This document shows positions 17,327 through 25,640 of a stretch of 56,653 nucleotides of DNA, in pieces. The notes below the pieces were generated by a model. The model saw only the letters and a list, made by a program, of their open reading frames with translations, made no database searches and was not told the origin of the DNA. This DNA comes from Oscillospiraceae bacterium (GTDB lineage: Bacteria > Bacillota > Clostridia > Oscillospirales > Acutalibacteraceae), in contig SVPH01000018.1 of assembly GCA_015065965.1 (NCBI GenBank), positions 1-56,653 of the forward strand, given 5' to 3'. The first letter of the stretch is position 1. Each line of letters begins with the position of its first letter. Both the position numbers and the translations under genes were made by a program.

Positions 17327-18148
17327 ATGGCTCTAATCAAATGTCCTAATTGCGACAAAGAAGTGAGTGACAAAGCCAAAGTTTGTCCCGCTTGCGGCAC
17401 TCATTTAATTGAAGATTTATCTCAAGAAGAAAAAAGTATTAGTGTTTGTGAAGAATACGGTTCGGAAATTCCTGTCAATGCAGACTCATGTCTTAATTGC
17501 GGTTGTCCTGTTACCGCTAACCAAACTGAAGAACCGTCTCCTCAAAAAGTTGAAATAGCTGCCGTCAACCTACAAAGTGTAAAAAAATCCACAAAAAAGC
17601 GAATAATTTTTGCTGTTATATCTGTTGTCTTGATAGCGATAATTGCAATTATAGTTTCAGTTTTCAACAAACAAAACAAACAAAAACAGTATCAAGAAAC
17701 TCTGCAATCTGCAACATACAGTATGCTTTTAGGTTCTGTTGAAGCAGAAGAAGCAGGCAACCTTATTAAATCTGTATGGTATAACAGTATACATAAGGAA
17801 AGCAGCAGTAAAACCGATAAATACACAACTGATAACTTTGGCTGGTTTTATGATGATTTTAACGATGCTCTTGCAAAACTTTTTGCTGACAGTGAATTTC
17901 AAGAGAAGATTACATATATAGAAAACAATCAGCAAGAGGTTTCATCATTGATGAAATCACTCACCAACCCTCCGGACGAGATGCAAGAAGCATACACCGC
18001 ATTAAAAGAATATTATGATGCATATATTGAACTTACTAACCTTGCTACAAACCCATCCGGAAGTCTTCAATCGTTCTCTAACAATTTTAATACGGCTGAC
18101 ACAGAAGCAGCAAATTGCTACAATGCAATGGATTTGTATATTGAATAA
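17327..18148 (+). CDS. Double zinc-ribbon single-pass membrane protein, function unknown
   Basis: 273 residues from ATG 17327 (CGGAGG upstream; the frame is open to 17264 without a site). The first zinc ribbon is CPNC...CPACG near residues 6-25. The second, CEEYG...CLNCG at ~45-65, has lost one Cys of its first pair. A basic stretch (KKSTKKR) then a membrane helix (~residues 89-111) leads to an external helical region of ~160 residues with no recognised domain. The topology is inside zinc ribbons, outside sensor-like domain, typical of uncharacterised Firmicute zinc-ribbon membrane proteins. No function assigned. Confidence 0.88.
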   Translation: MALIKCPNCDKEVSDKAKVCPACGTHLIEDLSQEEKSISVCEEYGSEIPVNADSCLNCGCPVTANQTEEPSPQKVEIAAVNLQSVKKSTKKRIIFAVISVVLIAIIAIIVSVFNKQNKQKQYQETLQSATYSMLLGSVEAEEAGNLIKSVWYNSIHKESSSKTDKYTTDNFGWFYDDFNDALAKLFADSEFQEKITYIENNQQEVSSLMKSLTNPPDEMQEAYTALKEYYDAYIELTNLATNPSGSLQSFSNNFNTADTEAANCYNAMDLYIE

Positions 18149-18156
18149 TGTAAAAG

Positions 18157-18186
18157 GGCACCTGCAGTTGATAAACCGCAGGTGCC
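18157..18186 (+). terminator. Terminator after the zinc-ribbon gene
   Basis: GGCACCTGC / GCAGGTGCC stem with a 12-base loop, followed by TCGTTTATTTT. Confidence 0.85.
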
Positions 18187-18258
18187 TCGTTTATTTTCCT
18201 CATATAATTTATATTATCGCACTAATATTATTTTTTTGTTCAAACCGCCGATAAATGA

Positions 18259-18287
18259 TTGACTATTCAGAACAAATTATATATAAT
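18259..18287 (+). promoter_or_regulatory. Promoter of the lipoprotein-GH2-WYL-DUF3798 operon
   Basis: TTGACT (18259-18264), 17-base spacer, perfect TATAAT (18282-18287), about 44 bases before the lipoprotein start. Confidence 0.85.
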
Positions 18288-18330
18288 ATAGTTAATTATA
18301 TGTAATTTTATACTTAAAGGAACTGTTTTT

Positions 18331-18897
18331 ATGAAAAAATTCGTTTTAATTCTGGCATGCTTTTTAATTTTGTTAACAGGATGTGCCCAAAAAAATTACA
18401 GCGGCAGCACAGACAACGCTCTTGATGAAAACTACATCGGCGAAGGTCAGATGACAGTTTTGCGTCATCTTATAAGTTCAAACGCATTCTTTGTTGAAGA
18501 AGTTTTTATAGAAAACCGTCTGCCTTCCGAAACAGGCAAAGACACAACAAACGAAAGCGGCGTTTTTGCGCCTGTTGTTTCCGAAAAAATAAACTCATAT
18601 GACGAACTTGTTCAGATAATAAAATCAACATACACTGCTGAAGCCGCAGAAAAAATTCTTGCTGATTTCAATTATTATACCGATATTGACGGCAAACTTC
18701 ACATTAACAAACAGATCCCTGCATCCGAAGCAGAAAATTATGATTGGAGTAACCCCGAAATAGAAGTAATCTCAGTTGCTGACGGAACATACACTTTTGA
18801 TGTTACCGTAAAAAAGGAAAACGGTCTTAACCACAGTTTCACTATGATTGCAAAAGATGTTGACGGTAATATCCGTCTTGAAAATATTTATTATTAA
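18331..18897 (+). CDS. Lipoprotein of unknown function
   Basis: 188 residues with a lipoprotein signal ending LLTGC (lipid-attached Cys18). The mature part has YDELVQIIKSTYTAEAAEKIL, then a YYTDIDGKLHINK stretch and a beta-rich end. This is loosely like small extracytoplasmic lipoproteins of the IseA/peptidase-inhibitor type, but the resemblance is weak and no function is assigned. ATG 18331 has AAAGGA upstream. First gene of the operon, 19 bases before the GH2 start. Confidence 0.85.
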   Translation: MKKFVLILACFLILLTGCAQKNYSGSTDNALDENYIGEGQMTVLRHLISSNAFFVEEVFIENRLPSETGKDTTNESGVFAPVVSEKINSYDELVQIIKSTYTAEAAEKILADFNYYTDIDGKLHINKQIPASEAENYDWSNPEIEVISVADGTYTFDVTVKKENGLNHSFTMIAKDVDGNIRLENIYY

Positions 18898-18916
18898 ACC
18901 ATATAGGAGAAAAGCA

Positions 18917-20674
18917 ATGAGTACATTAAAAACAAAATGGTTTGACAGCATAAGCAAAGATTGCCCGTTATCTGAATATCCCAGACCTCAGTTTGTCAGA
19001 AAATCATGGCAGTGCCTTAACGGACAGTATGACTACGCCATAACAGACAAAAATGCAGAAAAGCCGCAAAAATATGACGGAAAAATTCTTGTTCCGTTCT
19101 CGGTTGAATCTGCTGCATCGGGTGTAGGCAAATCTCTCAGCCCCGATGAAAGGCTCTGGTACCGCAGATATTTTACCCTTACCGATGATTTCAAGGGAAA
19201 AAGAGCACTGCTCCACTTTGACGCAGTTGACTGGCAATGCAGCGTTTGGGTAAACTCCGTGCTCGTAGGAGAACACACCGGCGGATACAATCCGTTTTAT
19301 TTTGATATAACAGATGCGCTCACTGACGGCGAAAACGAACTCTCGGTTAAAGTATATGACCCTACTGATGCCGGTCATCAGCAAAGAGGTAAGCAGGTGC
19401 GCGAAACCCACGGATTCTGGTACACCGCAACTTCCGGAATATGGCAAACGGTATGGCTTGAACCCGTTGAGTATTGCCGAATTGAAAGCATTAAACTTAT
19501 TCCCGATATTGACAAAGGCGTTATAGGTATAAAAGTTAATCATACCTGCAAATGCGGCGGTAAAATCACCGCAAAAGTTCTCGAAGGCGAAAAAGTTGTT
19601 TTTGACGGTGAAATCTCGGCTGATGCCGAAATCTCCATTCCGGATGCAAAACTCTGGAGTCCTGAAAATCCGTTCCTTTACGACCTTTATCTTACCCTTG
19701 ATTGCGACGGAAGCAAAGATGAGGTAAAGAGTTATTTCGGAATGCGTAAATATTCAATAGTCAAAGATGACAAGGGAATCCCCAGACTTGCGCTTAACAA
19801 CAAGCCGTATTTCCAGAGAGGACTGCTCGATCAGGGTTATTGGCCTGAAAGCCAACTTACGCCGCCTTGCGATGAGGCAATGATTTTTGACATTGAAAAA
19901 ATGAAGGAACTCGGCTTCAACATGCTCAGAAAGCATATTAAAACCGAACCTCTCAGATGGTATTATCACTGCGATCGCCTCGGAATGCTTGTATGGCAGG
20001 ATATGATAAGCGGCGGTGAATACATAGGCAACTTCCTTGCCGGTTTCCTGCCAAACTTAAGCATACATGTTAAGGACAATATGTATAAGAGTTTTAAGCG
20101 CGGCAAACCCGAATGGCGTGAAGAATTCCGTCAAGAACTTTGGGGCATGATAGACAGCCTTTACAACAGCGTTTCGATCTGCTGCTGGGTACCTTTCAAC
20201 GAAGGCTGGGGTCAGTTTGACGCAAAAGAAATTGCTCTTAAAGTTAAAGAACTCGACCCTACAAGATTTGTTGACCACGCAAGCGGCTGGCATGACCAGA
20301 AAGGTCCCGATTTCAAGAGCATGCACAGATACATTGTCCCCGTTACTCCACCTTTCTCATTCACCAAAAAAGGCAGACCCTATGTTCTTAGCGAATACGG
20401 CGGATACAGTTGGAATATAAAAGATCATGTATGGAACTCGAAGCGCTCGTTCGGTTACATAATGTTCAAAAACAGTGAAAAACTCTCAGCCGCATATAAG
20501 CACCTTCACGATGTTCAGATTGTCAGGCTCATCAAGAAAGGTCTTTGTGCAACGGTTTATACGCAGGTCAGCGATGTTGAGTTTGAGGTAAACGGCATCT
20601 ACAGTTATGACAGAAAAGTTCTTAAAATAGATAAAAATGTTCTTATCGAAACAAACAAAAAGTTGACTTATTAA
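18917..20674 (+). CDS. Glycoside hydrolase family 2 enzyme (beta-galactosidase/glucuronidase type)
   Basis: 585 residues from ATG 18917 (AGGAG eight bases upstream); the open frame extends to 18848 but overlaps the lipoprotein. Sugar-binding jelly-roll at ~25-185 (RLWYRRYFTL, HFDAVDWQCSVWVN), immunoglobulin-like domain ~185-280, barrel from ~285. The acid/base Glu429 lies in CCWVPFNEGWGQF and the nucleophile Glu493 in PYVLSEYGG. No signal peptide: it would act on imported saccharides. The short form without extra C-terminal domains is typical of uncharacterised gut-anaerobe GH2 enzymes; sugar specificity is open. The operon encodes a WYL regulator downstream. Confidence 0.93.
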   Translation: MSTLKTKWFDSISKDCPLSEYPRPQFVRKSWQCLNGQYDYAITDKNAEKPQKYDGKILVPFSVESAASGVGKSLSPDERLWYRRYFTLTDDFKGKRALLHFDAVDWQCSVWVNSVLVGEHTGGYNPFYFDITDALTDGENELSVKVYDPTDAGHQQRGKQVRETHGFWYTATSGIWQTVWLEPVEYCRIESIKLIPDIDKGVIGIKVNHTCKCGGKITAKVLEGEKVVFDGEISADAEISIPDAKLWSPENPFLYDLYLTLDCDGSKDEVKSYFGMRKYSIVKDDKGIPRLALNNKPYFQRGLLDQGYWPESQLTPPCDEAMIFDIEKMKELGFNMLRKHIKTEPLRWYYHCDRLGMLVWQDMISGGEYIGNFLAGFLPNLSIHVKDNMYKSFKRGKPEWREEFRQELWGMIDSLYNSVSICCWVPFNEGWGQFDAKEIALKVKELDPTRFVDHASGWHDQKGPDFKSMHRYIVPVTPPFSFTKKGRPYVLSEYGGYSWNIKDHVWNSKRSFGYIMFKNSEKLSAAYKHLHDVQIVRLIKKGLCATVYTQVSDVEFEVNGIYSYDRKVLKIDKNVLIETNKKLTY

Positions 20675-20699
20675 ATAAAAATAAGGAGGCGTAGGTATT

Positions 20700-21683
20700 T
20701 TGAATAACAACAATATCAACACCAACGCCAGAACAAGACTTCTTTGCCTTGTTGAAATTATGACGATGTATTCCGATGAGCAACACATTCTTTCCATTGA
20801 AGAAATCTGCGATTGGCTGCATGACTACGGTTACGCCGCATCAAAAAGGAATATCCTTGCCGATATAAAGGCAATCAACACAACGCCAATTAAAATAATA
20901 AGCGTTTCAAAACCTAAAAAAGGCTTTTACATTGCAAAATATTTCTCGCAGGATGCTATCAGGCTGATTCTCGAATCCGTGTTTGCATCGGATTTGCTCA
21001 CGGAAAAAGATGTGGAGTATATTAAAAAGTATCTCCACAGATTCACGTGTATTCCGACACTCGATTTAATTCTCAACACAACAATCAATCTCAACTCTCT
21101 TTCGCCAAAACGCAAGGTATCGGGCGAGGCCGTGCATAACCTCAGGCTTGCAATCAGAGATAAAAAGCAAGCCGAAATAACCGTGCACCGTGCTGTTCCC
21201 GGCGATACTTTTTCAGAAACCCGTAAAACTGAAACCTTAACGGTAAATCCGATTGTTCTTGCAGTTAATAACAAGTCCATTTCTCTTGTTTTTACAAACA
21301 TCAACAGCCCCAAAAAGGCTGAGTTTGTCAATACACACCGTATTGAAAGCGTAAAACTGCTTAACAGCGAATCAACCGAATTTGCAGACGACCTTACCGG
21401 CGCAGTAAATTATTTTGACAGAAGGTCTTTAAGCACAAATAAAACCGCTAAAGACTGGATTTTTATAAGGTTCAAAGCGGAAGATGTTGAACTTGTTGAA
21501 AACCGATTCAATTCCCCCATCCAATTGCGAAAGGATGATTCGGAAGGCTATTATGTTGCAAAAGTGTTCACACCCATAGACGATTCTCTTATCGGCTGGC
21601 TGTTCACACTGAGCGATAAGATAGAAATAATTGCTCCTTCAAGTTTGAAAGAACTTTTTGAGAAAAAAGCAAAAAATATTTAA
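20700..21683 (+). CDS. WYL-domain transcriptional regulator
   Basis: 327 residues. The N-terminal helix-turn-helix (NARTRLLCLVEIM...SIEEICDWL...ASKRNILADIKAI, residues ~9-62) is of the DeoR-like type seen in WYL proteins. The central region (~150-225) resembles a WYL domain (KQAEITVHRAV, LTVNPIVLAVNNKSISLVFTN, HRIESVKLL), followed by a C-terminal extension. The start is TTG 20700 with AAGGAGG ten bases upstream; the next Met would cut the first HTH helix. Probably controls the operon in which it lies, with a ligand not identifiable here. Confidence 0.85.
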   Translation: MNNNNINTNARTRLLCLVEIMTMYSDEQHILSIEEICDWLHDYGYAASKRNILADIKAINTTPIKIISVSKPKKGFYIAKYFSQDAIRLILESVFASDLLTEKDVEYIKKYLHRFTCIPTLDLILNTTINLNSLSPKRKVSGEAVHNLRLAIRDKKQAEITVHRAVPGDTFSETRKTETLTVNPIVLAVNNKSISLVFTNINSPKKAEFVNTHRIESVKLLNSESTEFADDLTGAVNYFDRRSLSTNKTAKDWIFIRFKAEDVELVENRFNSPIQLRKDDSEGYYVAKVFTPIDDSLIGWLFTLSDKIEIIAPSSLKELFEKKAKNI

Positions 21684-21706
21684 AAAATGACAAAAGAGGT
21701 AAAATT

Positions 21707-22888
21707 ATGAAACTCTCAAAGAAATTTAATGTTTTAAAAAGAATTGCAGCCACAATGCTTGCAACCGTTCTTCTCTTCTCACTGGCATCATGCAAAAATA
21801 TAGGCAAAACAGAAGATGACGAAGTTAAAATTCCCGCAAAGAAAGTTGCAATTCTGGTTGCACCTGAAGCACAATACCCTGAAGATTACAGAGCAGCACA
21901 AGAACTTGCTGCAGAATACCCCAACAGCGTTGTTATCAAAGAATATGATGACAGCCGAATTCTTAAAGCCGGTGACCCCGGAATAATCACACACTCAGTT
22001 GAACTTGCAAACAACCCCGAAATCGGTGCAATTATCTATGCAAGAGCAACTCAGTACACAAGAAACGCTATATACAAAGCAAAAGAAATCAACCCTGATA
22101 TTATAACCGTATGCGTTGAACCTGAAGAGGATATCAAGGAAATTGCCGAACTTTCAAACCTTGTCTACTGTGTTGACTGGGCAAAAGCAGCAGAAGATGT
22201 TGTTGCTCAGGCAAAGACTCAGGGGGCAAAATACTTTGTTACTTTCTCATTCTCACGCCACATTTCAGGCAACTCACTTATCAGAAGTGAAATTGATGCT
22301 TTCAAAAAGGCTTGTGAGGCACAGGGCATCACATACATCTATGAAAACAGTGAAGACACCAACAAATCAACCCAGATTCCCGGTGCGCAGAAATACATAA
22401 AAGAGGCTGTAGCAAGACTCTATCTCAACAATACGGTTGAAGGCAGCGATGTTGCTCTTTTCTCAACAGACAGTTCAGTTCAGTCAACTCTTATTGAGCA
22501 GGCAAACAGCAGAGGTCTTATCTATGTTTGTCCCTCATTCCCCACCGCTTACAACGGACTTGGTGAGGTTTATGACATTGAAACTCCCGAAAAGATTTCT
22601 GATATTGACAAATATATCAAAAACGCTAAAGATGCTGTTGAAGCCGATACCGAAGGCACAGGAAGACTTTGCATATACAAATATCCCCTTGCAACAGCAC
22701 TTCTCAAAGCCGCTCTCTACAGCGCTTTTGATATGATGAACGAAACAATGACCGCTGAAAACATGGCTGAAAAAGCAATTGCAAGAGCAAACCTTGCAGC
22801 TGACAGCAAAGATTTCACAGTCAGCGCATACGATAACAGCGCAAATGTTTATATGGCATATCTGCCCGGATTTGAAATTATCAGATAA
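21707..22888 (+). CDS. DUF3798 substrate-binding-like lipoprotein
   Basis: 393 residues; the lipoprotein signal ends SLASC (Cys29). The mature protein has the two-lobed periplasmic-binding-protein look of DUF3798: KVAILVAPEAQYPEDYRAAQ, IGAIIYARATQYTRNAI, KYFVTFSFSRHISG and VALFSTDSSVQ. Known members resemble basic-membrane-protein/sugar-binding folds and often accompany ABC permeases, but no permease gene follows here. The ligand is unknown; its operon mates (GH2 and WYL regulator) hint at a sugar-related signal. Closed by terminator 22904-22928. Confidence 0.88.
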   Translation: MKLSKKFNVLKRIAATMLATVLLFSLASCKNIGKTEDDEVKIPAKKVAILVAPEAQYPEDYRAAQELAAEYPNSVVIKEYDDSRILKAGDPGIITHSVELANNPEIGAIIYARATQYTRNAIYKAKEINPDIITVCVEPEEDIKEIAELSNLVYCVDWAKAAEDVVAQAKTQGAKYFVTFSFSRHISGNSLIRSEIDAFKKACEAQGITYIYENSEDTNKSTQIPGAQKYIKEAVARLYLNNTVEGSDVALFSTDSSVQSTLIEQANSRGLIYVCPSFPTAYNGLGEVYDIETPEKISDIDKYIKNAKDAVEADTEGTGRLCIYKYPLATALLKAALYSAFDMMNETMTAENMAEKAIARANLAADSKDFTVSAYDNSANVYMAYLPGFEIIR

Positions 22889-22903
22889 CAACAGCAAAAA
22901 ATT

Positions 22904-22928
22904 ATCCGCCAACCATCGGTTGGCGGAT
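22904..22928. terminator. Bidirectional terminator between DUF3798 and acyl-CoA synthetase genes
   Basis: Perfect 11-bp stem ATCCGCCAACC / GGTTGGCGGAT with a 3-base loop; T-rich (TTCTTTTTATT) on the + strand, and the A-run on the other side serves the convergent gene. Confidence 0.92.
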
Positions 22929-22937
22929 TTCTTTTTA

Positions 22938-25256
22938 TTATTTACCTGCTCTGAGGTCAACACGTCTGATTTTACCGCTGATAGTTTTGGGAAGTTCGTC
23001 CCTGAACTCAACGATTCTGGGGTACTTATAAGGAGCGGTGCGCTCTTTAACATACTTCTGAATCTCTTTCTTGAGTTCATCTGTCTTTTCAGTGCCCTTG
23101 GTAAGAACGATGTCAGCCTTAACAACCTGACCTCTGATTTCATCGGGTGCAGCCGAAACAGCACATTCAAGAACATAAGGAAGTTCCATGATAACGCTTT
23201 CAATCTCAAATGGTCCGATACGGTAGCCTGATGATTTGATAAGATCATCAACACGGCCTACATACCAAAAGAAGCCGTCCTCATCGCGCCAAGCAGTATC
23301 ACCTGTGTGATAGATGTTATCGTGCCATGCTTCGGTTGTTTTCTGTTCATCACGGTAATATTCCATAAACAGACCGCAGGGTGAGCCGGAATCTGTTCTG
23401 ACAACGATTTCACCGACTTCGCCGACTTTTGCTACTGTTCCCTCGGAAGTAATGAGGTCAACATCAAACAGCGGGCTGGGTTTACCCATTGAACCGACCT
23501 TGATTGACGAACCTACAAAATTACCGATTGCAAGAGTAGTTTCCGTCTGACCGAAGCCTTCCATAAGTCTGATACCCGTTGCTTTAAGGAACTGCTGGAA
23601 TACTTCAGGGTTAAGCGCCTCACCTGCTGTTGTTGCGTACTTGATTGACTTAAGGTCATATTTTGCAAGATCTTCCTTGATGAAGAAGCGGTACATGGTA
23701 GGCGGAGCACAGAAGGTTGTTATCTTATGCTTGCCGATGAGTTTAAGGATATCATCAGCAACAAAGCGGTCAAAGTCATAGGTAAATACACCTGCTTCGC
23801 AAAGCCACTGACCGTAAAGTTTGCCCCAGAGAGCCTTACCCCAGCCTGTATCCGAAATTGTAAAGTGAAGACCGTTGGGATCAACATTGTGCCAATATTT
23901 CGCAGTAATAAAATGGCCGAGAGGATATCTGTGGCTGTGCATTGCGATTTTGGGGTAACCTGTTGTTCCGGATGTGAAGAACATGAGCATGGGGTCATAG
24001 CCGAAGGCTCCGTCCTCTGCGGAAGGTCTTTCGTATACATCACTGAAATTGATATATTCTTCATCAAATGTGTGCCAGCCGTCACGCTTGCCGTGTGCAA
24101 TGATTTTCGTTTTAAGAACATCGCATTTTTCTGCGGCAAGTTCAACCTGATGGGCAACATCGCCGTCAGCAGTGCAGACGATTGCGCTGATTTGACCTGC
24201 GTTGAAGCGGTACTCAAAGTCATGCTCAACAAGTTGGTTCGTTGCAGGAACAACTATTGCGCCGATCTTATGAAGGGCAAGGATTGAGAACCAGAACTGA
24301 TAGTGACGCTTGAGAACAAGCATAACCCTGTCACCTTTTTTGATACCGAGCGATTTGAAATAGTTGGCAGTTTTTGCTGAGTGACGGCTCATATCGCTGA
24401 ATGTAAAGCGCCTTTCAGTTCCGTCATTTTCAATATGAAGCATTGCAGTTTTATCAGGGCATTTCTTTGCAAGTTCATCAACAACATCAAAGGCAAAGTT
24501 GAATTTATCATCGTTCTTGAAAGTTATTCCGTTGAGAACACCGTTTTCATCAACCGTAGTTTCGATAAACTTTGCATATACGGGATTCTGAAGATTTGCA
24601 AGGTCAACATTTGTTGTGCTGGGAGTTTTGATTTCCTCAACATACTCGCTCATTTCAGAAGAGCCGTCAGGTGAAATAACAATAGCGTAAAATTCGCATT
24701 CCTGACCGCCTACAGCAATTTCGTTATGAGGAACAGATGAATCAAAATATATGCAGTCACCTTCGTTAAGGGTTTCTGTTCTGTCACCGATGATCATTTT
24801 AAGTGTACCTCTGGTGACAATATTTATCTCCTGACCTTCATGTGAAACGCAGTGATAAGGAGGATTAAGCGCTTCCTCTGAATAAGGAATAACGACTCTG
24901 AAAGGTTCTGCAATCTTATTTTTAAAGAAAGGAGCAAGGCGGTTATAAACAAAGCCTTCCCTTCTTGTTATGGGCATTCCTTCCCCTTTTCTTGTGAGAG
25001 TGTACTCTGTCAGACTGGGGCTGCTGCCTTCCATAATATCGGTTATTTCAACATTGCAGACCTGTGCAAGTTTATAAATGAAGGTAAAACTGAAATCTCT
25101 GCTGCCGGATTCATAGAAGCAATATTCTTCCTCACTCATGCCGATTTTCTTTGCCATCTCGCCCTGTGTAAGACCCATATCAAGGCGAAGCGCAATAATT
25201 CGCTGAGCAACCTCCATTATTCTGTTTTCGACTGAACTCTGACCAAAAGTTATCAT
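22938..25256 (-). CDS. XRE helix-turn-helix - cupin - acyl-CoA synthetase fusion protein
   Basis: 772 residues with three modules. Residues ~14-72 are an XRE helix-turn-helix (IIALRLDMGLTQGEMAKKIGM...). Residues ~118-195 are a cupin (HCVSHEGQEINIVTRGTLK, then LNEGDCIYFDSSVPH). Residues ~250-772 are a complete adenylate-forming acyl-CoA synthetase: A3 loop FFTSGTTGYPK (428-436), GEALNPE, GFGQTE, YHTGDTAWRDEDG, GRVDDLIKSSGYRIGP, and the catalytic Lys762 in PKTISGKIRR. The enzyme part resembles medium-chain/acetyl-CoA-synthetase-like ligases, so it should convert a carboxylic acid to its CoA thioester. The front half has the architecture of XRE-cupin transcription factors. ATG 25256 has AAAGGAGAG upstream. 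Controlled by the T-box leader 25287-25557. Confidence 0.94.
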   Translation of the reverse strand: MITFGQSSVENRIMEVAQRIIALRLDMGLTQGEMAKKIGMSEEEYCFYESGSRDFSFTFIYKLAQVCNVEITDIMEGSSPSLTEYTLTRKGEGMPITRREGFVYNRLAPFFKNKIAEPFRVVIPYSEEALNPPYHCVSHEGQEINIVTRGTLKMIIGDRTETLNEGDCIYFDSSVPHNEIAVGGQECEFYAIVISPDGSSEMSEYVEEIKTPSTTNVDLANLQNPVYAKFIETTVDENGVLNGITFKNDDKFNFAFDVVDELAKKCPDKTAMLHIENDGTERRFTFSDMSRHSAKTANYFKSLGIKKGDRVMLVLKRHYQFWFSILALHKIGAIVVPATNQLVEHDFEYRFNAGQISAIVCTADGDVAHQVELAAEKCDVLKTKIIAHGKRDGWHTFDEEYINFSDVYERPSAEDGAFGYDPMLMFFTSGTTGYPKIAMHSHRYPLGHFITAKYWHNVDPNGLHFTISDTGWGKALWGKLYGQWLCEAGVFTYDFDRFVADDILKLIGKHKITTFCAPPTMYRFFIKEDLAKYDLKSIKYATTAGEALNPEVFQQFLKATGIRLMEGFGQTETTLAIGNFVGSSIKVGSMGKPSPLFDVDLITSEGTVAKVGEVGEIVVRTDSGSPCGLFMEYYRDEQKTTEAWHDNIYHTGDTAWRDEDGFFWYVGRVDDLIKSSGYRIGPFEIESVIMELPYVLECAVSAAPDEIRGQVVKADIVLTKGTEKTDELKKEIQKYVKERTAPYKYPRIVEFRDELPKTISGKIRRVDLRAGK

Positions 25257-25286
25257 GTTTTTCTCTCCTTTCGCTCTGAGGGAAAT

Positions 25287-25324
25287 AAAAAACGCCCCAA
25301 AGCATATAATCTTGCTTTGAGACG
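25287..25324 (-). terminator. Regulated terminator of the T-box leader
   Basis: CGTCTCAAAGC / GCTTTGGGGCG stem (with G-T pairs) and 10-base loop, followed by six T residues on the minus strand. Its 5' arm adjoins the ACTC that closes the antiterminator, as T-box logic requires. Confidence 0.92.
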
Positions 25325-25557
25325 AGTAAAATCAAACCCGCGGTACCACTCAAATTGCGCTTGTTGCGCCGCTCAACGGACTCTATCAAGCCCTACACTT
25401 TAACGCAGTGTTTACGGAAACTGTCTACTGACCTGTTACGGATTTCGGAGTTTCTGCTCAGAAGGGATAGCATTGAATTGTTCCGCTGACGGCTCACACC
25501 AAACGCCGTCTCTCTGAAAACTTTGCAATTCCGCTTTCTTCGTCATCGCTTTTCTTG
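25287..25557 (-). promoter_or_regulatory. T-box riboswitch (tRNA-sensing leader) upstream of the acyl-CoA synthetase fusion
   Basis: Reading the minus strand: stem I base GCGATGACGAAG (25549-25538), AGAGAG (25515-25510), apical loop GGTGTGAGCC (25500-25491), 3' side with TGAGC near 25460-25456, then the T-box GAGTGGTACCGCGG (around 25352-25339), antiterminator closing ACTC, and a terminator with T-run. The GAAG/CTTC and GAATTG/CAATTC helices frame the specifier loop. Counting back from TGAG, the best-fit specifier is AUC (25468-25466, Ile); GCU (Ala, 25471-25469) is the alternative. Uncharged tRNA would stabilise the antiterminator and turn the gene on. Confidence 0.93.
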
Positions 25558-25563
25558 TGTGAT

Positions 25564-25592
25564 ATGATAACACCGAAAAAACAATTTGTCAA
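25564..25592 (-). promoter_or_regulatory. Promoter of the T-box/acyl-CoA synthetase transcript
   Basis: Minus strand TTGACA (25592-25587), 17-base spacer, TATCAT (25569-25564). The transcript would begin near 25557, giving a leader of about 300 bases that fits a full T-box. Confidence 0.85.
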
Positions 25593-25609
25593 CACTTTTT
25601 CAAAAAAAA

Positions 25610-25634
25610 TCCCTGCACCTTTAAGATGCAGGGA
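25610..25634 (-). terminator. Terminator after the CotH-family gene
   Basis: TCCCTGCA / TGCAGGGA stem, 9-base loop, followed on the minus strand by eight T residues. Confidence 0.93.
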
Positions 25635-25640
25635 ATAAAA

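Noticed and set aside
25321-25560. tRNA gene or CRISPR-like repeats suggested by dense short palindromes
   Set aside because: The order of elements and the TGGTACCGCGG motif identify a T-box leader; there is no cloverleaf and no regular repeat-spacer pattern.
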